NCBI RefSeq assembly: GCF_023228165.1
Contig: NZ_JALOBS010000054.1
Location: forward strand, 1 to 17,584
DNA length: 17,584 nucleotides
Origin: Methylomonas sp.
GTDB lineage: Bacteria; Pseudomonadota; Gammaproteobacteria; Methylococcales; Methylomonadaceae
Direction: 5' to 3'
Shown one piece after another: positions 14,303 to 17,584 of the stretch. Within the stretch, counting starts at the first letter, position 1; each line of letters opens with the position of its first letter. Both the position numbers and the translations under genes were made by a program. Below the pieces are notes generated by a model. That model was not told the DNA's origin, did no database searches, and saw only the letters and a list, made by a program, of their open reading frames with translations.

Positions 14303-14601
14303 CATCACGGTACCGATGCCAGTCGGTCATGATACTGGTCAGAGGTTCTGTCGCCTGCAGGTTTCAGATAACAGTCTCAAAGGCATCATTTACACCTAAA
14401 AATCCCACGATGGTTGAATCTACATCCTCAGATATCGAGAAAAACAGTCAAAGTCTGTATTGCCAAACAGAATAGCTCGGCGTAGCTTTCACTAGATTAT
14501 AGGTTCGAAAGTGTCGTTGAAATTCCTATTCATCATGGTCAGACACCATGGCAAAACTGTTGAGTATTGTAGGATCAGCAATAAAAGTGGAATCATAAAT
14601 T
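14303..14601. other. Intergenic stretch upstream of the second mannitol dehydrogenase copy
   Basis: No gene seen. It contains the right copy of the 33-bp inverted repeat (14502-14534). Overlapping its end is a 17-bp hyphenated palindrome CATGGT-n5-ACCATG (14534-14550), 52 bp before the dehydrogenase start. The palindrome could be an operator for the dehydrogenase-porin pair, but no promoter hexamers are clear enough to name. Confidence 0.35.
14502..14534 (+). repeat. 33-bp imperfect inverted repeat, right copy
   Basis: GGTTCGAAAGTGTCGTTGAA and the following 13 bases match the minus strand of 13443-13475 with five mismatches. It lies 67 bp upstream of the second mannitol dehydrogenase start and 200 bp after the IS91-type relic. 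Confidence 0.6.
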
Positions 14602-15116
14602 ATGAAACAAGCGATCAATCTTAATCAGAGCAATCTTCGTCAGTTACCAGAAGACTTTACATGTCCAAAATACAACCGTAGCGAGGTGAAGGCAGGCATT
14701 GTGCACGTACCCTTCTCGAACGTTTCTCGAATCCGAACATCAAGGACAACCTTGCCCGCATCTGTTTGGAGAGCTCCAGCAAACTTCCGGTGTTTCTGAT
14801 TCCAACAATTACTGAGAACCTAAAGCAAGGGGGCAGTATTAAATATGCAACTCTGGTGATTACCGCGTGGTGCTACTATTCCGATAAAGGAGTGAGCAAA
14901 GACGGTGAGAAGCTCGAAATTGTCGATGAGATGAAAGAAGCCCTGCACCAGGCGGCTGCAGGAACATCGGAAAACAAACTTTTATTCCCCAAACTGAAGC
15001 CGGTCTTTGGAGACCTCGTCAATAGCAAGTCCTTCACGGATGAATACAGCAGGATGGTAGGCATGTTCTACGAAAACCTTGACATCGCTCAGCAGATGCA
15101 AGCTCTACTAAAATAA
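14602..15116 (+). pseudogene. Mannitol 2-dehydrogenase, second copy, internally deleted and out of frame
   Basis: The N-terminus (MKQAINLNQSNLRQ... KAGIVHV, 36 residues) matches the intact enzyme at 8062-9552. At about 14710 the sequence jumps to the equivalent of residue 362 (LLERFSNPNIKDNLARICLE) in another frame. It then continues through FLIPTITENLKQGGSIKYAT to the normal C-terminus, ending at TAA 15114-15116. About 325 codons are gone, including most of the NAD-binding domain, the signature FPNAMVDR region and the catalytic Lys/Asn/His, so no activity is possible. The divergence from the intact copy shows a paralogue or independently acquired locus, not a recent duplication. The porin gene follows 17 bp later. 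Confidence 0.88.
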
Positions 15117-15133
15117 GACCCAGTAGAAAAAAC

Positions 15134-16336
15134 ATGAAAATACTGACGACATTCATGTTAATAGGCTTATCTAGCATCGCATTTGCTGCGGACGAAGCCT
15201 GGAATGAACGCGAGTACCTTACAGGCGACTGGGGTGGCCTCCGCACCAGCATTGAGGACAAAGGCATCGAGCCATTCCTCTACTACGATTCCATCGCGGC
15301 TGCGAACGTCAGCGGCGGGATCCAAACCGACGATCAATATACCGGGCAAGTCTATGGCGGATTGAATCTAGATCTTGAGAAACTGCTGGGCTGGGATGCC
15401 ACCACCGCGAAGATTTCCATGGTCAATCGCCATGGCAACGGTATTGCCGGGAGTGTCGGCGGTATCTATGACCCCATGACCATCAACGGCGGCGCGGACG
15501 GACAGGTGACCTGGCTGTATCAGGTCTGGATCGAAAAAATGTTTGGCGAAGACTGGGCGGTTAAATTCGGCCGGACATCCATGGATGAGGATTTCGCGGA
15601 CAACGATTTGAACCGTTATTCTCTGAGCACCTCCATCAACGGCCCCATCCGTTCCATGATGCTCCAGAATCCCCAGATTTTTTCCTTCCCCTTGGCTCTA
15701 TGGGGTGGACGCGTTAAGTATAAGCTGAGCGATGAGCATCAATTCCAGCTGGGCGCCTACCAGATTAATGATAATCCCTTTGGTACTCACGTAAGGGGAA
15801 CAAACTGGGGTATCAGCAGCGATGACGGTGTGACCTTCATGGCGCAGTATGACTGGACGCCGGATGTTTTTGACCGTCCGGCCCGCGTCTATATTGGTAT
15901 TGCCAATTCCGTTTATGATTTTAAGGACTTCGATGGCGGTGAAACCTCAAACCTGCTGACCTTCTATTGGCATGGCGATTTTGAAGTGATAGATGGCCTG
16001 AAGCTCTTCGCTTTCGGTGCATACAACTCTCAGGATGAAACAGCCAAGATTCCGCTGCAGATCAACGGCGGTGCAAACTGGAAAGGTTTGATTCCTGGCC
16101 GTGAAAACGACCACACCGTGTTCTTTACCACATATGGTAAGGTCAGTGATGTGTACGGCAAATATGTTACCAAGGGGGATGTGGATGCAGAAATAGTCTT
16201 CGAACTCGGACATCGTATCCAAATCATCCCATCATTCTACATTCAGCCCTCGGTTCAATACATCCGGAAACCCGGCGGTACCGGCGTCATTGACGATGCC
16301 GTCGTCCTAGGCGCCTGGATCGGCGCTTCCTTCTAG
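15134..16336 (+). CDS. OprB-family carbohydrate-selective porin
   Basis: A 400-residue outer-membrane beta-barrel that should let sugars or polyols diffuse into the periplasm. Residues 1-18 (MKILTTFMLIGLSSIAFA) are a Sec signal. The mature N-terminus has REYLTGDWGGLRTSIEDKGI, the conserved OprB opening block. The body alternates aromatic/hydrophobic beta-strands with Gly/Asp loops (for example QVTWLYQVWIEKMF and AVKFGRTSMDEDFADND). The protein ends in the terminal Phe used for outer-membrane assembly. No strong ribosome-binding site is visible. It begins 17 bp after the broken dehydrogenase gene, so translation may have been coupled to it. Intact. It fits a role in polyol uptake with the cluster to the left, though it is on the opposite strand. 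Confidence 0.87.
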   Translation: MKILTTFMLIGLSSIAFAADEAWNEREYLTGDWGGLRTSIEDKGIEPFLYYDSIAAANVSGGIQTDDQYTGQVYGGLNLDLEKLLGWDATTAKISMVNRHGNGIAGSVGGIYDPMTINGGADGQVTWLYQVWIEKMFGEDWAVKFGRTSMDEDFADNDLNRYSLSTSINGPIRSMMLQNPQIFSFPLALWGGRVKYKLSDEHQFQLGAYQINDNPFGTHVRGTNWGISSDDGVTFMAQYDWTPDVFDRPARVYIGIANSVYDFKDFDGGETSNLLTFYWHGDFEVIDGLKLFAFGAYNSQDETAKIPLQINGGANWKGLIPGRENDHTVFFTTYGKVSDVYGKYVTKGDVDAEIVFELGHRIQIIPSFYIQPSVQYIRKPGGTGVIDDAVVLGAWIGASF

Positions 16337-16423
16337 GGCCAGAGAACATCAGCTACAGTAATAGCGATTCTGTCGCAAAGTTTGTCTGTATGAGTGATAA
16401 CTGACCAATTTGATTAATTGAAA
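16337..16423. other. Short spacer between the porin gene and the IS3-family element
   Basis: An 87-bp stretch with no gene and no clear factor-independent terminator for the porin transcript. The IS3-family left end begins right after it. Confidence 0.4.
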
Positions 16424-16473
16424 TGAACCGCCCCGGATTTCTCGGAGGCTCCAACCTTTGAGAGAATGGAGCA

Positions 16474-16803
16474 ATGAAAGAGAAAACGTCAAATCAATAT
16501 TCATCGGAAATCCGAGAACGGGCCATTCGCATGGTGCGAGAACATCAAGGCGAATATGCGTCGGAATGGGCGGCTATTCAATCGATTTCGGCCAAATTTG
16601 GCTGTACTGCTGAAACGTTACGCCGCTGGCTGAGACAAACACAAAAAACGAATGACCCGCAAAATGAATCGTCCAGTAGCGATTCGGAACGGGTCAAAGC
16701 GCTGGAGCGGGAAGTTCGTGAATTACGCCAAGCCAATGAGATTCTGCGCAAGGCGTCCGCTTATTTTGCGCAGGCGGAGCTCGACCGCCCGTTCAAACGA
16801 TGA
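16474..16803 (+). CDS. IS3-family transposase OrfA
   Basis: A 109-residue OrfA. The N-terminal helix-turn-helix (YSSEIRERAIRMVREHQGEY, then ISAKFGCTAETLRRWLRQ, about residues 8-55) binds the element ends. The C-terminal leucine-zipper-like helix (VKALEREVRELRQANEILRK, about 74-93) allows multimerisation with OrfAB. The ATG is preceded by ATGGAGCA. The TGA overlaps the orfB start as ATGA, and orfB is in the -1 frame. The fused transposase is therefore made either by ribosomal frameshifting near the end or by reinitiation; no classic A6G slippery run is present there. Intact. Confidence 0.92.
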   Translation: MKEKTSNQYSSEIRERAIRMVREHQGEYASEWAAIQSISAKFGCTAETLRRWLRQTQKTNDPQNESSSSDSERVKALEREVRELRQANEILRKASAYFAQAELDRPFKR

Positions 16804-17584
16804 ACGCCTTTATCGATGAACATCGCAAGGCTTATGGGGTCGAGCCAATCTGCAAAGTATTGCCGATTGCCCCATCGACGTATTATCTGCATGCGGCACG
16901 CACCGCCAGCCCTGAATTGCGCTCAACTCGCGCCAAGCAGGACGAGGCACTCAGTCAGGAGATTCGCCGAGTTTGGGATGACAGTTTCCAAAACTACGGC
17001 GCTCGTAAAGTTTGGATTCAGTTGAAGCGCGAAGGCTTGACGGTGGCCCGTTGTACCGTGGAGCGTTTGATGAAAAACCTAGGGCTGAAAGGTGTCAGGC
17101 GTGGCAAAACCATCAAGACCACGATCAGCGACGCCGATGCAGTATGCCCCTTGGATCGCGTGAACCGCCAATTCAATGCCGAGCGACCGAATGCTTTATG
17201 GGTGGCGGATTTTACCTATGTCAAAACCTGGCAAGGCTTCGTCTATGTGGCTTTCGTTGTCGATGTGTTTGCCCGTTACATTGTCGGCTGGAAAGTCTCG
17301 TCCTCGGCGCACACCGACTTTGTGCTGGATGCGCTGGAGCAGGCGTTACATGACCGGCAACCTCTGCGTGACGGCGGCCTGATTCACCATAGCGATCGAG
17401 GTGTGCAGTACGTTTCGATCCGCTATACCGAACGTCTCTCAGAAGCTGGCGTTGAGGCATCCGTGGGAAGCGTCGGCGACTCTTATGACAATGCCCTGGC
17501 TGAAACCATCAATGGCTTGTATAAGGCTGAGCTGATTCATAAACAATCCTGGAAGAATCGCGAAGCCGTCGAACTGGCCACCTT
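16800..17584 (+). CDS. IS3-family transposase OrfB, partial at window end
   Basis: The catalytic half of the IS3 transposase, open from ATG 16800 to the last base (261 complete codons seen). The first 100 residues hold the HTH_21-type region (HRKAYGVEPICKVL ... YGARKVWIQLKREG). The rve integrase core follows, with the DDE triad D137 (WVADFTYV), D199 (IHHSDRGVQY) and E235 (NALAETINGLYKAE). D199 and E235 are separated by exactly 35 residues, as the family requires. No frameshift or stop is seen, so the element may be active if its far end is intact. The gene lies in the -1 frame relative to orfA, overlapping it by 4 bases. Confidence 0.9.
   Translation, partial: MNAFIDEHRKAYGVEPICKVLPIAPSTYYLHAARTASPELRSTRAKQDEALSQEIRRVWDDSFQNYGARKVWIQLKREGLTVARCTVERLMKNLGLKGVRRGKTIKTTISDADAVCPLDRVNRQFNAERPNALWVADFTYVKTWQGFVYVAFVVDVFARYIVGWKVSSSAHTDFVLDALEQALHDRQPLRDGGLIHHSDRGVQYVSIRYTERLSEAGVEASVGSVGDSYDNALAETINGLYKAELIHKQSWKNREAVELAT

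Larger units (their letters stand above)
16424..17584 (+). mobile_element. IS3-family (IS51-like) insertion sequence, left part, runs off the window
   Basis: The left end TGAACCGCCCCGGATTTCTC at 16424 starts with TG and has the CCGCCCCGG block seen in IS51-subgroup ends. orfA starts 50 bp inside, and orfB overlaps it and is open to the last base of the window. The right end and target duplication are not visible. It is different from the partial element at the window start. Confidence 0.85.

Noticed and set aside
1..17584. CRISPR array, tRNA or rRNA genes
   Set aside because: No regularly spaced direct repeats and no tRNA- or rRNA-like segments were seen on reading either strand.

Overview
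The window is an accessory, mobile-element-rich stretch of a Gram-negative, probably gammaproteobacterial, genome. The signs are an outer-membrane OprB-type porin, a YceK/YidQ-type lipoprotein, clear Shine-Dalgarno sites, and IS66/IS3/IS91 families. A methanotroph-like or related environmental gammaproteobacterium would fit, but that is a guess. No rRNA, tRNA or CRISPR was seen.

Layout. 1-113: cut end of an IS3-like element (minus strand). 114-797: decayed DNA with a transposase scrap and a broken N-acetylmuramoyl-L-alanine amidase gene. 823-1766: two orphan ORFs and an intact YceK/YidQ-family lipoprotein gene, all minus strand. 1865-7769: an IS66-family element (tnpA, tnpB, tnpC) whose tnpC is split by a second element at 4076-7534. 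That inner element carries three consecutive, overlapping tyrosine-recombinase genes of about 414, 320 and 337 residues, which is the architecture of RIT (recombinase-in-trio) elements. Removing the insert plus one copy of a 5-bp AAAAA repeat restores a 530-codon tnpC in frame. 7770-7901: the 3' end (domains V and VI) of a group II intron.

7904-13190 is a minus-strand polyol cluster. In transcription order it holds a mannitol/sorbitol-type ABC solute-binding protein, a stem-loop, an NCS1-type permease, a gutted fructokinase gene, an intact mannitol 2-dehydrogenase gene, and a signal-peptide stub. The expected route is polyol uptake, oxidation to fructose, then phosphorylation to fructose-6-phosphate. 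Here the kinase is broken and no ABC permease or ATPase gene is present. 13443-14534: a frameshifted IS91-type transposase relic inside a 33-bp imperfect inverted repeat. 14602-16336: a second mannitol dehydrogenase gene with a large internal deletion, followed closely by an intact OprB-type porin gene. 16424 to the end: the left part of an intact IS3-family (IS51-like) element that runs out of the window.

The strongest second-look item is the nested RIT element. Its ends are unusual: 15-bp inverted repeats, a 32-bp perfect palindrome at the right end only, an A5 flank, and repeated TTATGC/GCATAA cores. The second is the apparent complementary decay of two mannitol dehydrogenase-porin pairs: one keeps the enzyme and has only a signal-peptide stub, the other keeps the porin and has a deleted enzyme.
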